Origin: Streptomyces sp. GESEQ-35
Lineage (GTDB): Bacteria; Actinomycetota; Actinomycetes; Streptomycetales; Streptomycetaceae
NCBI RefSeq assembly: GCF_017948485.1
Contig: NZ_JAFFSX010000009.1
Span: 1-64,000 of the forward strand
Direction of reading: 5' to 3'
DNA: 64,000 bases
The notes below the pieces were generated by a model. It saw only the letters and a program-made list of their open reading frames with translations, did not search any database and was not told the origin of the DNA. This document shows, piece after piece, positions 34,034 to 42,419 of this stretch. The position numbers and the translations under genes were made by a program. How positions within the stretch are numbered: the first letter of the stretch is position 1; each line of letters starts with the position of its first letter.

Positions 34034-35242
34034 ATGACCAAGCGCGAGCGCGTCATGCGAATGTCGGTCGAGCAGCCGCTGTGGCGTGCCCTCACCGGCT
34101 ACCGGATCCTGACCCTGCTCTATGCGATCGGGCTCTTCGCCACCTCCTACGACGAGTTCACCCGCCCCTGGGTGGCCATCGCCTTCTACGCCGTGCTGTC
34201 CGTCTGGACGTTCGCGACCCTGCCCCGGGTGGCGAACGCGGCGAGCTGCACCAAGCGGTTCCTCGCCGTCGACCTCACCATCGCGCTCACCGGCATCCTG
34301 CTCACCGGGCTCGCCGCCAGCCCCGAGCGGATCGACGCCGGCGGCTCGACCCTGCCGTCGATATGGACCGCCGGTTCCGTGCTCGCGTTCGCCATCAAGG
34401 GCGGCTGGCGCTGGGCCGTCTTCGCCTCCACACCGGTCGCCGTCGCCAACCTGATCTACCGCGGCGCCCCGGCCCGCGACACCGTCCACAACGTGATCCT
34501 CGTCTGGGTCGCCTCCATCGCCATCGGCTACGTCGTCGAGGTCGCCCGAGCCTCCGAGCGCACCCTCGCCCGCGCCCTGGAGATCGAGGCCGCCACCCGT
34601 GAGCGGGAGCGGCTCGCCCGGGACATCCACGACGGCGTCCTCCAGGTCCTGGCGATGGTGCAGCGGCGCGCCGCTGTCGTCGGCGGCGAGGCGGCCGAGC
34701 TGGGCCGCATGGCGGGCGAGCAGGAGGTGGCCTTGCGCACGCTGGTCTCCGGCGGCCTGGTGCCCGTCTCCCGGGTGTCGGAGGACGTGGCCGAGGGGGC
34801 GGTCGTACGAGCCGTCGAAGAACCGGACGACGACGGACCTGTGGACCTGCGCTCGCTGCTCGCCCCCTTTGCGGGCGCCCGGGTCAGCCTTGCCGAGCCC
34901 GGTGCCCCCGTGCCGCTGCCGTGGGCCGCGGCGAAGGAACTGGCCGCGGCCGTCGGAGCCGCCCTGGACAACGTCCGCAAGCATGCGGGGGAAGACGCCC
35001 GGGCGTGGATCCTGGTCGAGGACGAGGCCGACGAGGTCGTGGTGACCGTACGGGACGAGGGGCCAGGCATCCCCGAGGGACGGCTCGCACAGGCCGAGGG
35101 CGAGGGGCGGCTAGGGGTCGCCCTGTCGATCCGGGGGCGGCTGCGCGACATCGGCGGCAGCGCCGAGCTGATCTCGGTGCCGGGGCAGGGCACGGAGGTC
35201 GAACTGAAAATGCCGAAGCAGATGTCACGGGGGACGCGATGA
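34034..35242 (+). CDS. macS: sensor histidine kinase, MacS-like
   Basis: This 402-residue kinase has an N-terminal membrane domain of about five helices (about 15-180) with very short loops, so it probably senses within or at the membrane. The HisKA_3-type phosphorylation site ERERLARDIHDGVLQVL lies at about 190-206, and the HATPase domain has ALDNVRKHAGED and VRDEGPGIPEG. The ATG at 34034 follows a G-rich ribosome site; GTG 34025 is possible. Pairing with a NarL-type regulator directly before a phosphofructokinase gene matches Streptomyces coelicolor MacRS (SCO2121/SCO2120), a regulator of morphology and actinorhodin. Confidence 0.85.
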   Translation: MTKRERVMRMSVEQPLWRALTGYRILTLLYAIGLFATSYDEFTRPWVAIAFYAVLSVWTFATLPRVANAASCTKRFLAVDLTIALTGILLTGLAASPERIDAGGSTLPSIWTAGSVLAFAIKGGWRWAVFASTPVAVANLIYRGAPARDTVHNVILVWVASIAIGYVVEVARASERTLARALEIEAATRERERLARDIHDGVLQVLAMVQRRAAVVGGEAAELGRMAGEQEVALRTLVSGGLVPVSRVSEDVAEGAVVRAVEEPDDDGPVDLRSLLAPFAGARVSLAEPGAPVPLPWAAAKELAAAVGAALDNVRKHAGEDARAWILVEDEADEVVVTVRDEGPGIPEGRLAQAEGEGRLGVALSIRGRLRDIGGSAELISVPGQGTEVELKMPKQMSRGTR

Positions 35243-35919
35243 GCGAGCGACAGAGCCCGATCAAGGTGATGGTGGTCGACGACCACCCCATGTGGCGTGA
35301 CGCCGTCGCCCGGGACCTGGGCGAGTCCGGCTTCGAGGTGGTGGCCACCGCGGGCGACGGCGACCAGGCCGTGCGCCGTGCCAAGGCCGCCGTCCCGGAC
35401 GTCCTGGTGCTCGACCTCAACCTCCCCGCGAAGCCCGGTGTCCAGGTCTGCAAGGAACTCGTCGGCCACAACCCGGGGTTGCGCGTCCTGGTGCTCTCGG
35501 CGAGCGGTGAGCACGCCGACGTACTGGAGGCGGTGAAGTCGGGCGCGACCGGCTATCTGCTGAAGTCGGCGTCGACCGAGGAACTGCTCGACGCGGTGCG
35601 CCGTACGGCCGTCGGTGACCCGGTGTTCACGCCGGGCCTGGCCGGCCTTGTCCTCGGCGAGTACCGGCGGCTGGCCTCCGAGCCCGAGTCGGCCGCGCCG
35701 GACGCCGAGCATCCCAGGGCCCCGCAGCTCACCGATCGGGAGACCGAGGTACTGCGGTTGGTCGCCAAGGGCCTGAGCTACAAGCAGATCGCCGAGCGTC
35801 TCGTCATCTCGCACCGGACGGTGCAGAACCACGTGCAGAACACCCTCGGCAAGCTCCAGCTGCACAACCGCGTGGAACTCGTGCGGTACGCCATAGAGCG
35901 CGGACTTGACGACGAGTAA
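35239..35919 (+). CDS. macR: NarL/LuxR-family response regulator, MacR-like
   Basis: This 226-residue regulator has a receiver (DDHPMW, phospho-acceptor Asp in VLVLDLNLPAKPG at about 59, Lys in GYLLKSAS about 108) and a C-terminal LuxR-type helix-turn-helix (about 155-220, LTDRETEVLRLVAKG then SHRTVQNHVQNTLGKL). Its ATG overlaps the stop of the kinase gene. As I recall, MacR binds TGAGTAC-2 nt-GTACTCA upstream of envelope genes; a near match lies at 55366-55381 in this window. Confidence 0.87.
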   Translation: MSERQSPIKVMVVDDHPMWRDAVARDLGESGFEVVATAGDGDQAVRRAKAAVPDVLVLDLNLPAKPGVQVCKELVGHNPGLRVLVLSASGEHADVLEAVKSGATGYLLKSASTEELLDAVRRTAVGDPVFTPGLAGLVLGEYRRLASEPESAAPDAEHPRAPQLTDRETEVLRLVAKGLSYKQIAERLVISHRTVQNHVQNTLGKLQLHNRVELVRYAIERGLDDE

Positions 35920-36028
35920 ACCGACCGCCGGATGATTCACCGGAATTGCGCTTCCGACCCATCCCTAGGTGACCTGGATCACTATTAGCGTGGCCCTCAC
36001 CAGGCAACCGCGGCGAAGGGACATTTCC

Positions 36029-37057
36029 ATGCGGGTCGGAGTACTGACCGGAGGCGGCGACTGCCCCGGGCTCAACGCCGTCATCCGGGCCATCGTCCGC
36101 AAGGGCGTGCAGGAGTACGGCTACGACTTCGTCGGCTTCCGGGACGGCTGGCGCGGTCCCCTCGAGAACGACACCGTACGGCTGGACATCCCCGCCGTAC
36201 GCGGCATCCTGCCTCGTGGCGGCACCATCCTCGGCTCCTCGCGGACGAATCCGCTGAAGCAGGAGGACGGCATCCGCCGCGTCAAGGAGAACCTCGCCAA
36301 GCAGGAGGTCGAGGCACTCATCGTGATCGGCGGCGAGGACACCCTCGGTGTCGCGGCGCGGCTGTCCGACGAGTACGGCGTGCCGTGCGTCGGCGTCCCC
36401 AAGACCATCGACAACGACCTGTCCGCCACGGACTACACCTTCGGCTTCGACACCGCGGTCAGTATCGCCACGGAGGCGATCGACCGCCTCCACACCACCG
36501 CCGAGTCGCACATGCGTGTCCTCGTCTGCGAGGTCATGGGCCGGCACGCGGGCTGGATCGCCATCCACTCCGGGCTCGCGGGCGGCGCCAACGTCATCCT
36601 CATCCCCGAGCAGCGCTTCGACGTCGACCAGGTGTGCGCCTGGGTCACCTCCCGCTTCAAGGCGTCGTACGCCCCGATCGTCGTCGTCGCCGAGGGCGCC
36701 ATGCCCAAGGACGGCGACATGGTGCTCAAGGACCAGTCCCTCGACTCCTTCGGGCATGTGCGGCTGTCCGGCGTCGGCGAGTGGCTGGCCAAGGAGATCG
36801 AGAAGCGCACCGGCAAGGAGGCCCGCACCACCGTGCTGGGGCACATCCAGCGCGGCGGCACACCCAGCGCCTTCGACCGCTGGCTCGCCACCCGCTTCGG
36901 GCTGCACGCCATCGAGGCCGTCCGCGACGGCGACTTCGGCAAGATGGTCGCGCTGCGCGGCACGGACATCGTCCGCGTCCCGATCGGCGAGGCCACGGCC
37001 AAGCTGAAGACGGTCGACCCGAAGCTCTACGAGGAGGTCGGGGTCTTCTTCGGCTGA
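36029..37057 (+). CDS. pfkA: 6-phosphofructokinase with PPi-type active-site residues
   Basis: This 342-residue enzyme phosphorylates fructose 6-phosphate. GGGDCPGLNAVIR starts the chain. The phosphoryl-donor residues read GGEDT (Asp104) and VPKTIDND (Lys125). The pair Asp at position 104 and Lys at 124 (E. coli count) is the signature of pyrophosphate-dependent enzymes; ATP-users have Gly at 104. The sugar site MGRHAGWIA and HIQRGGTPSAFDR are intact. So this copy may use PPi and work in both directions. GAAGGGA precedes the ATG at 36029. A bidirectional hairpin follows. Confidence 0.93.
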   Translation: MRVGVLTGGGDCPGLNAVIRAIVRKGVQEYGYDFVGFRDGWRGPLENDTVRLDIPAVRGILPRGGTILGSSRTNPLKQEDGIRRVKENLAKQEVEALIVIGGEDTLGVAARLSDEYGVPCVGVPKTIDNDLSATDYTFGFDTAVSIATEAIDRLHTTAESHMRVLVCEVMGRHAGWIAIHSGLAGGANVILIPEQRFDVDQVCAWVTSRFKASYAPIVVVAEGAMPKDGDMVLKDQSLDSFGHVRLSGVGEWLAKEIEKRTGKEARTTVLGHIQRGGTPSAFDRWLATRFGLHAIEAVRDGDFGKMVALRGTDIVRVPIGEATAKLKTVDPKLYEEVGVFFG

Positions 37058-37070
37058 TCCGGCAGTGTGT

Positions 37071-37100
37071 GGTTATGGGCCGTACATTCGGCCCATAACC
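37071..37100. terminator. bidirectional hairpin between pfkA and trpEG
   Basis: GGTTATGGGCCG (37071-37082) pairs perfectly with CGGCCCATAACC (37089-37100) around TACATT. It lies between the two convergent stop codons and can serve both. Confidence 0.75.
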
Positions 37101-37117
37101 CCTCGGCACGTCCTCGA

Positions 37118-39001
37118 CTACAGGGCCGGCCGTCGCTCGGAGAACGTGCTGGTGCCGTGCAGCTGACCGACCAGTTCACGGACGACGGCGGCGCCGTTCA
37201 GCGTCAGCACGGACTCCGGGTGGAACTGGATCCCGGCGAAGCCCGGGCCGCGCAGGGCGTGGACCTCGTACGACGCGCTGCGGCTGACCTCGATGCCGTG
37301 CGCGGCCAGTTCCTCGGCCGTCCCGTCGTCGCAGCGCGCCACGAAACTGTTGTAGAAACCGACGGTCTCCGGCCGCCCGAACAGCTCGATCTCCGTCTGC
37401 GCACCCTGGTACGGGACCTCCTTCCGTACGATCTCCAGGCCCAGCTCGGCCGCGATCAGCTCGTGCCCGAGGCAGACACCGAGGACGCCGTGCCGGTTGC
37501 CGCCACGGATCACCTCGGCGGTGAGGCCGCGCAGGAAGCTCATCTTGGGGTCTGTCAGGTCACTCGGGTCGCCAGGACCAGGGCCGAGCACCACCGGGCC
37601 GTCGTGCGTGACGACGGCTTCCCGGACGCCCGGTTCGTCGTAGCGGCGAACGGTGACGCTGAGCCCGGACGACCGCAGGACGTGCGCGAGCATCGCGGTG
37701 AAGGTGTCTTCCCCGTCGACGACCAGGGCGTGTCCGGCGAGCTCTGTGGAGGGCTCCTGCATCCGCAGCCAGAAGGGGGCCAGGGCTTCCCGGCGCCCGT
37801 CCAGCGCGGCCCTTACACGCGGGTCGTCGGCCAGCCGGGGTCGCTTGTTCTCCTCGCGCGGTCTGGACGGGCGTACGCCCAGAGCCGCCAGCACTCCGGC
37901 CGCCTTGGCGTGTGTCTCCGCGACCTCGCTCGCCGGGTCCGAGCCGCGGACGAGCGTGGCGCCGACCGGTACCCGCAGCCGTCCGTCCATGTCGATGTCG
38001 GCGGTGCGGATGAGGATGGGGGAGTCCAGGGTCTGGGCACCACCGGAGTCCTGGCCGAGCAGCGCGAGCGCACCCGCGTAGTAGCCCCGCCCGCCGACCT
38101 CGTGCCGCTCGATGACCCGGCAGGCGTTCTGCACGGGGGAGCCGGTGACGGTGGCCGCGAACATCGTTTCGCGCAGGACGTCCCGCACGTCCAGTGAGGA
38201 CTTCCCCCGCAACTCGTACTCGGTGTGCGCGAGATGCGCCATCTCCTTCAGACGGGGCCCGACGACCACCCCGCCCATGTCGCCGACCGTGCACATCATC
38301 TTGAGCTCCTCGTCGACGACCATCGACAGCTCCTCGATCTCCTTGCCGTCGGCGAGGAAGTCGAGCAGGTGCTCGGGGGTGGGGCCTTCGGCCGGGTAGC
38401 GGTACGTCCCGCTGATCGGGTTCATGACGACGGTGCCGCCTGACATGCGCACGTGTACCTCGGGGCTCGCGCCGACCAGCGTGCGGTCTCCGGTGTGGAC
38501 GACGAACGTCCAGTACGCACCCCGCTCGCCCTCCAGGAGCCGCCGGAACAACGCCAGCGCGTCGGCCCTGGAAAATCCGGGGATCTCACCCTCGTACGTC
38601 CGCCGGATGACGAAGTTGGCGCCCTCGCCCCGCCCGATCTCCTGCCGCAGCACCCGCCCGACGATCTCCGCGTACTCCTCGTCGCCCACGTCGAAGCCGC
38701 CGCCCTCGACCCGGACGTCATGCGTGGGGAGCTGTCGCAGGGCCTCGGTGAGCGGGATGCCGTACCGCTCCTCGGGCGTGAGCACCGTCAGCGGTGTGCC
38801 GTCGTCGCGGACGTCGAAGCCGCGCTCGCGGATCTGGCGGTACGGGATGAGCGCGAGGCCCTCGTCGGGGAGGTCGGCGAGGCGGTCGTACGTGCGGACC
38901 GGGCCGAGGAGCAGCTCGACGGTGTCCTGGTCGTGTCCTGGGGTGCGGCGGCGGAGCAGGGCGAAAGGGCGGTCGTCGTGCGGGAGCTGCGCCAGGTCCA
39001 T
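37118..39001 (-). CDS. fused anthranilate synthase (TrpE-TrpG)
   Basis: This 627-residue fusion makes anthranilate from chorismate and glutamine. Residues about 1-420 form the chorismate-utilising domain (GTYRYPAEG and EELSMVVDEELKMM about 250-300, then VTGSPVQNACRVI about 330). Residues about 435-627 form a class I glutamine amidotransferase with nucleophile Cys in GVCLGHELIA (about 505-514) and FHPESVLT near the end. PhzE has the same layout, but the upstream tryptophan leader peptide and attenuator argue for tryptophan supply. ATG at 39001 is chosen as the first start after the attenuator. It lies opposite the DAHP synthase gene. Confidence 0.92.
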   Translation of the reverse strand: MDLAQLPHDDRPFALLRRRTPGHDQDTVELLLGPVRTYDRLADLPDEGLALIPYRQIRERGFDVRDDGTPLTVLTPEERYGIPLTEALRQLPTHDVRVEGGGFDVGDEEYAEIVGRVLRQEIGRGEGANFVIRRTYEGEIPGFSRADALALFRRLLEGERGAYWTFVVHTGDRTLVGASPEVHVRMSGGTVVMNPISGTYRYPAEGPTPEHLLDFLADGKEIEELSMVVDEELKMMCTVGDMGGVVVGPRLKEMAHLAHTEYELRGKSSLDVRDVLRETMFAATVTGSPVQNACRVIERHEVGGRGYYAGALALLGQDSGGAQTLDSPILIRTADIDMDGRLRVPVGATLVRGSDPASEVAETHAKAAGVLAALGVRPSRPREENKRPRLADDPRVRAALDGRREALAPFWLRMQEPSTELAGHALVVDGEDTFTAMLAHVLRSSGLSVTVRRYDEPGVREAVVTHDGPVVLGPGPGDPSDLTDPKMSFLRGLTAEVIRGGNRHGVLGVCLGHELIAAELGLEIVRKEVPYQGAQTEIELFGRPETVGFYNSFVARCDDGTAEELAAHGIEVSRSASYEVHALRGPGFAGIQFHPESVLTLNGAAVVRELVGQLHGTSTFSERRPAL

Positions 39002-39046
39002 GGTTCCTCTTCCGTGGGTGATCGGGGAGGAACGGTCCGGGTGCCG

Positions 39047-39080
39047 AAAACACCGAAGGCCGCCCCTCGGGCGGCCTTCG
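39047..39080 (-). terminator. trp attenuator terminator
   Basis: A perfect 12-bp stem (39054-39065 with 39069-39080) with a 3-nt loop is followed, on the minus strand, by TTTT at 39050-39047. It lies between the leader peptide gene and trpEG. Confidence 0.88.
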
Positions 39081-39101
39081 CGAAGTGGTGCGTACGCGCA
39101 G

Positions 39102-39158
39102 TCAGTGGGCCGCCGGAGAAGCGGTCCACCACCAGTTCTGGATCGAATGCGCGAACAT
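39102..39158 (-). CDS. trpL: trp leader peptide (18 residues, WWW)
   Basis: A minus-strand frame encodes MFAHSIQNWWWTASPAAH and stops at 39102. Three consecutive Trp codons sit mid-peptide, and the stop lies 22 nt before the terminator hairpin. When charged tRNA-Trp is short, a ribosome stalled on WWW would let an alternative pairing form and block the terminator. Trp-rich leader peptides before trpE genes are known in Streptomyces. The ATG is 157 nt upstream of the synthase start. I did not trace the full antiterminator pairing. Confidence 0.88.
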   Translation of the reverse strand: MFAHSIQNWWWTASPAAH

Positions 39159-39251
39159 GGGGCGCACCCTACCCGAAGTCCTGGCGTACCGGATGTCTCA
39201 TTTCCTGGGCACCGTCCTGAGACCGTGACATCACCCCGTAATGTTGAGGTC

Positions 39252-40604
39252 GTGACCGTGAACGCTAAGACCAGCGCGCGCGCTGGCAACACCTGGCGAG
39301 ACCTGCCCGCGGCGCAGCAGCCCGAGTACCCCGACACCGAGGCTCTGCGCACAGTCGTTGCGGAGCTCGAGTCGTATCCGCCGCTCGTCTTCGCGGGCGA
39401 GTGCGACCAGCTGCGTGCCCGGATGGCGGCCGTAGCCAAGGGAGAGGCGTTCCTGCTCCAGGGCGGCGACTGCGCGGAGGCCTTCGACGCGGTCTCCGCC
39501 GACCAGATCCGCAACAAGCTCAAGACGCTGTTGCAGATGGGCGCCGTGCTGACGTACGCCGCCTCGGTACCGGTCGTGAAGGTCGGCCGGATCGCCGGCC
39601 AGTACTCCAAGCCGCGCTCCAAGGGCACCGAGACCCGCGACGGCGTGACCCTGCCGACCTACCGCGGCGACTCGGTCAACGGCTTCGACTTCAACGAGAA
39701 GGCCCGGATCCCGGACCCCGAGCGGCTGAAGCGGATGTACAACGCGTCCGCGTCGACGCTGAACCTGGTGCGCGCCTTCACCACCGGTGGGTACGCGGAT
39801 CTGCGTCAGGTGCATGCCTGGAACCAGGACTTCGTGAAGTCCTCCCCGTCCGGGCAGCGTTACGAGCAGCTGGCGCGGGAGATCGACCAGGCGCTGAACT
39901 TCATGCACGCCTGCGGGGCCGACCCGGAGGAGTTCAGGACGGTCGAGTTCTACTCCTCGCACGAGGCGCTGCTGCTCGACTACGAGTCGGCGCTGACCAG
40001 GGTCGACTCCCGCACCGGGCAGCTGTACGACGTCTCCGCGCACATGGTGTGGATCGGTGAGCGCACCCGGCAGCTGGACCACGCGCACATCGAGTTCGCC
40101 TCGAGGATCCGCAACCCGATCGGCATCAAGCTCGGCCCGACGACGACGGCCGAGGAGGCGCTGGAGTACATCGAGCGCCTGGACCCCGAGCGTGAGCTGG
40201 GCCGGCTGACCTTCATCGTCCGGATGGGCGCCGACAAGGTCCGGGACAGGCTCCCCGAGCTGATCGAGAAGGTCACCGCCTCGGGCGCCACGGTGGCCTG
40301 GGTGACGGACCCGATGCACGGCAACACCTTCGAGGCGGCCTCCGGGCACAAGACCCGCCGCTTCGACGATGTGCTGGACGAGGTCAAGGGCTTCTTCGAG
40401 GTCCACAAGTCGCTGGGCACCCACCCGGGCGGTATCCACGTCGAGCTCACCGGTGACGATGTCACCGAGTGCGTGGGCGGCGGCGACGAGATCTTCGTCG
40501 ACGATCTGCACCAGCGCTACGAGACGGCCTGCGACCCCCGGCTGAACCGCAGCCAGTCCCTCGATCTGGCCTTCCTCGTCGCCGAGATGTACAGGGACCA
40601 GTGA
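39252..40604 (+). CDS. aroH: class II DAHP synthase
   Basis: This 450-residue enzyme condenses phosphoenolpyruvate with erythrose 4-phosphate, the first step to aromatic amino acids. It is the plant/actinobacterial class II type. Visible family segments are LLQGGDCAEAF (about 74-84) with its metal-binding Cys, QYSKPRS then RGDSVNGF (about 117-142), SHEALLLDYE, and KLGPTTT near 300. The GTG at 39252 gives MTVNAKT; TAATGT lies 7 nt upstream, so the mRNA is probably leaderless. It is divergent from trpEG, placing chorismate entry and exit enzymes side by side. Confidence 0.95.
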   Translation: MTVNAKTSARAGNTWRDLPAAQQPEYPDTEALRTVVAELESYPPLVFAGECDQLRARMAAVAKGEAFLLQGGDCAEAFDAVSADQIRNKLKTLLQMGAVLTYAASVPVVKVGRIAGQYSKPRSKGTETRDGVTLPTYRGDSVNGFDFNEKARIPDPERLKRMYNASASTLNLVRAFTTGGYADLRQVHAWNQDFVKSSPSGQRYEQLAREIDQALNFMHACGADPEEFRTVEFYSSHEALLLDYESALTRVDSRTGQLYDVSAHMVWIGERTRQLDHAHIEFASRIRNPIGIKLGPTTTAEEALEYIERLDPERELGRLTFIVRMGADKVRDRLPELIEKVTASGATVAWVTDPMHGNTFEAASGHKTRRFDDVLDEVKGFFEVHKSLGTHPGGIHVELTGDDVTECVGGGDEIFVDDLHQRYETACDPRLNRSQSLDLAFLVAEMYRDQ

Positions 40605-40631
40605 CGGGTTCGCCTGTTACAAGCACATGAA

Positions 40632-40674
40632 GTAGGGCGTGGATCACATACGATCCACGCCCTACAGCACTTTT
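40632..40674 (+). terminator. terminator after DAHP synthase
   Basis: A perfect 14-bp stem (40632-40645 with 40652-40665) with loop ACATAC is followed by AGCACTTTT. Confidence 0.85.
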
Positions 40675-40698
40675 AGGCCGCCCGTGAGACGGGTAAGG

Positions 40699-40717
40699 TT
40701 AGGTTAGCCTCACCGAT
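40699..40717 (+). promoter_or_regulatory. iron box (DmdR/IdeR site) before bfd
   Basis: TTAGGTTAGCCTCACCGAT matches 16 of 19 positions of the actinobacterial iron box TTAGGTTAGSCTAACCTAA. It lies 48 nt before the bfd start, so iron-loaded DmdR1 should repress this gene. Confidence 0.85.
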
Positions 40718-40764
40718 TATCGGGACGGCACGACCTTACGAAATCCCGTCGGGAGGTGACCCGC

Positions 40765-40998
40765 GTGTACGTCTGCAACTGCTTCGGAGTGACCGAGGCG
40801 CAGGTGAAGAAGCACGCGGAGGGCGGCGCCTGCTCCCCCCGCCAGATAGCCTCGGCCTGCAAGGCGGGTACGGACTGCGGGTCGTGTGTACGCCGGATCC
40901 AGGCGCTCCTGGGCCGAGACGCGTGTCCCAGACGTGAGCCGGCCGATCGGGGCCAGCCGGCGCTTGCCGAACTGGAAGGGCTGGAAGAAGCCGCCTAG
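40765..40998 (+). CDS. bfd: bacterioferritin-associated [2Fe-2S] ferredoxin
   Basis: This 77-residue protein helps release iron from bacterioferritin by passing electrons to its stored ferric core. The Bfd cluster ligands are seen as CNC (residues 4-6) and CGSC (about 41-44), the usual C-x-C then C-x2-C spacing. The GTG at 40765 is chosen over GTG 40756 because GGGAGG overlaps the earlier one. A good iron box just upstream implies expression when iron is low. It converges on bfr with a 12-nt gap. Confidence 0.93.
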   Translation: MYVCNCFGVTEAQVKKHAEGGACSPRQIASACKAGTDCGSCVRRIQALLGRDACPRREPADRGQPALAELEGLEEAA

Positions 40999-41010
40999 CC
41001 GGCCGCTCGA

Positions 41011-41487
41011 CTAGCTCGGCTGCTCGATCTGCTGCGCGATGTAAAGCGCCTCCCCGAGCTTCTCGATGAGTTCCAGCTGTGTGTCCAGATAGTCGATGTG
41101 GTGCTCCTCGTCCTCGAGGATCGACTCGAAGATGTTCGCGGACGTGATGTCGCCCTTCGTGCGCATCACCTCGATACCGCGCTTGAGGCGGTCGATCGCC
41201 TCGACCTCCACCTGCCGGTCGGCCTGGAACATCTCGGTGACCGTCTGGCCGACCCGCACATGGAACAGACGCTGGTAGTTGGGCAGGCCGTCCAGCATGA
41301 GGATGCGCTCGGTGATCTTGTCCGCGTGCTTCATCTCGTCGATGGATTCTTCACGCGTGTACTTGGCGAGCTTGGTCCAGCCGTTGTTGTCCTGGATCCG
41401 GTAGTGCAGCCAGTACTGGTTGATCGCCGTCAGCTCGCCGGTGAGCTGTTCGTTCAGAAACTCGAGGACCTCGGGGTCGCCCTGCAT
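41011..41487 (-). CDS. bfr: bacterioferritin
   Basis: This 158-residue four-helix protein assembles the 24-subunit, heme-containing iron store. Ferroxidase residues are visible: Glu18 in LTGELTAINQ, Glu and His in ESIDEMKHAD (about 47-56), Glu in QVEVEAID (about 93), and ESILEDEEHHID (about 123-134). Met52 within DEMKHAD, the heme ligand, is present. AGGAGCC precedes the ATG at 41487. The upstream gap has an AT-rich cluster of TAAGT half-sites rather than a clear iron box. Confidence 0.95.
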   Translation of the reverse strand: MQGDPEVLEFLNEQLTGELTAINQYWLHYRIQDNNGWTKLAKYTREESIDEMKHADKITERILMLDGLPNYQRLFHVRVGQTVTEMFQADRQVEVEAIDRLKRGIEVMRTKGDITSANIFESILEDEEHHIDYLDTQLELIEKLGEALYIAQQIEQPS

Positions 41488-41560
41488 CGCAGAGGCTCCT
41501 TCCAAGCGGGGAACTGGCAGGTTGCGCCGCATCCTTGCACCGGTGACAAAGATCGTCCAG

Positions 41561-41580
41561 TAAGTCTTCACTTAGTAAGT
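41561..41580. promoter_or_regulatory. TAAGT half-site cluster in bfr upstream gap
   Basis: TAAGT (41561-41565), its inverse ACTTA (41570-41574) and TAAGT again (41576-41580) alternate within 20 bp in the divergent gap between bfr and the molybdopterin oxidoreductase gene. It is a candidate operator for an unknown regulator. Confidence 0.35.
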
Positions 41581-41660
41581 AAGGGCATGCTTAGTCCGAT
41601 TTGTACGGCCGAGGGTGGGGCTGGTCGGGTGCACTGCCTCGGGTCTGTCAGGATGGAGAC

Positions 41661-42293
41661 ATGGGTCAGCCGGTGGAGAGCGAATCTGGAGGAGTGGCGC
41701 AGCCGGAGCTTCCGCCGGGGCAGCGAGTGCAACGCGGCTGGCCGGTCACGCACTACGGCCCCGTCCCCAAGTTCCGGCCCGAGCGCTGGGAGTTCAGGGT
41801 CTTCGGCGCCACCGCGGACGGCGAGAAGCGCTGCTGGACCCACGAGGATTTCGCGGCCCTGCCGTACGCCAGCGTCGTGGCCGATCTGCACTGCGTGACC
41901 AAGTTCAGCATGATCGGCGCGGAATGGGGCGGCATTCCGGCCCGTGCGATCCTCGAGATCGCCCCGCCCGCATCCGAGGTCACCCATGTGATGGTGTGGG
42001 CGGAGTACGGGTTCAGCTCCAACCTGCGCCTTGCGGACTTCGCCGCCGAGCGCACGATCTTCGCCACCCACAAGGACGGCGAACTGCTCACCGCCGAGCA
42101 CGGCTTCCCGCTCCGCCTCGTCGTCCCCCATCTGTACGCCTGGAAGGGCCCCAAGTGGGTCCGCGGAGTGGAGTACATGACCGCCGACCGCCGTGGCTTC
42201 TGGGAGGAGCGCGGCTATCACAACCTCGGCGATCCCTGGAAGGAACAGCGGTACTCGTACCAGGAGGAGCCGGGGGACGGGCCCGACCTCTGA
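41661..42293 (+). CDS. sulfite-oxidase-type molybdopterin oxidoreductase
   Basis: This 210-residue protein consists of the molybdopterin-binding fold of the sulfite oxidase/MsrP family. The molybdenum-ligand cysteine is in DLHCVTKFS (about residue 78). HVMVWAEYGFSSNL and LRLVVPHLYAWKGPKWVRGVE are typical. There is no heme domain and no dimerisation domain, and I see no Tat signal, so it appears cytoplasmic and must use an external electron partner. CAGGAT lies 6 nt before the ATG, suggesting a leaderless mRNA. The substrate is unknown. Confidence 0.87.
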   Translation: MGQPVESESGGVAQPELPPGQRVQRGWPVTHYGPVPKFRPERWEFRVFGATADGEKRCWTHEDFAALPYASVVADLHCVTKFSMIGAEWGGIPARAILEIAPPASEVTHVMVWAEYGFSSNLRLADFAAERTIFATHKDGELLTAEHGFPLRLVVPHLYAWKGPKWVRGVEYMTADRRGFWEERGYHNLGDPWKEQRYSYQEEPGDGPDL

Positions 42294-42419
42294 GCTCTCC
42301 CGGCGTGCCGGTCAGTGGTGGTACTGCTGCACCACCGCATGCCCCTTGCCCCGTCAAGGGCCGTTTCGCGCCGGTAAGCTCGTTGCCGGTTACTACGACA
42401 ACCATGCAGGGAGCCCCGG

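Noticed and set aside
37118..39001. Phenazine-type PhzE (ADIC synthase)
   Set aside because: Same domain layout, but a Trp leader peptide and attenuator precede it and no phz genes are near.
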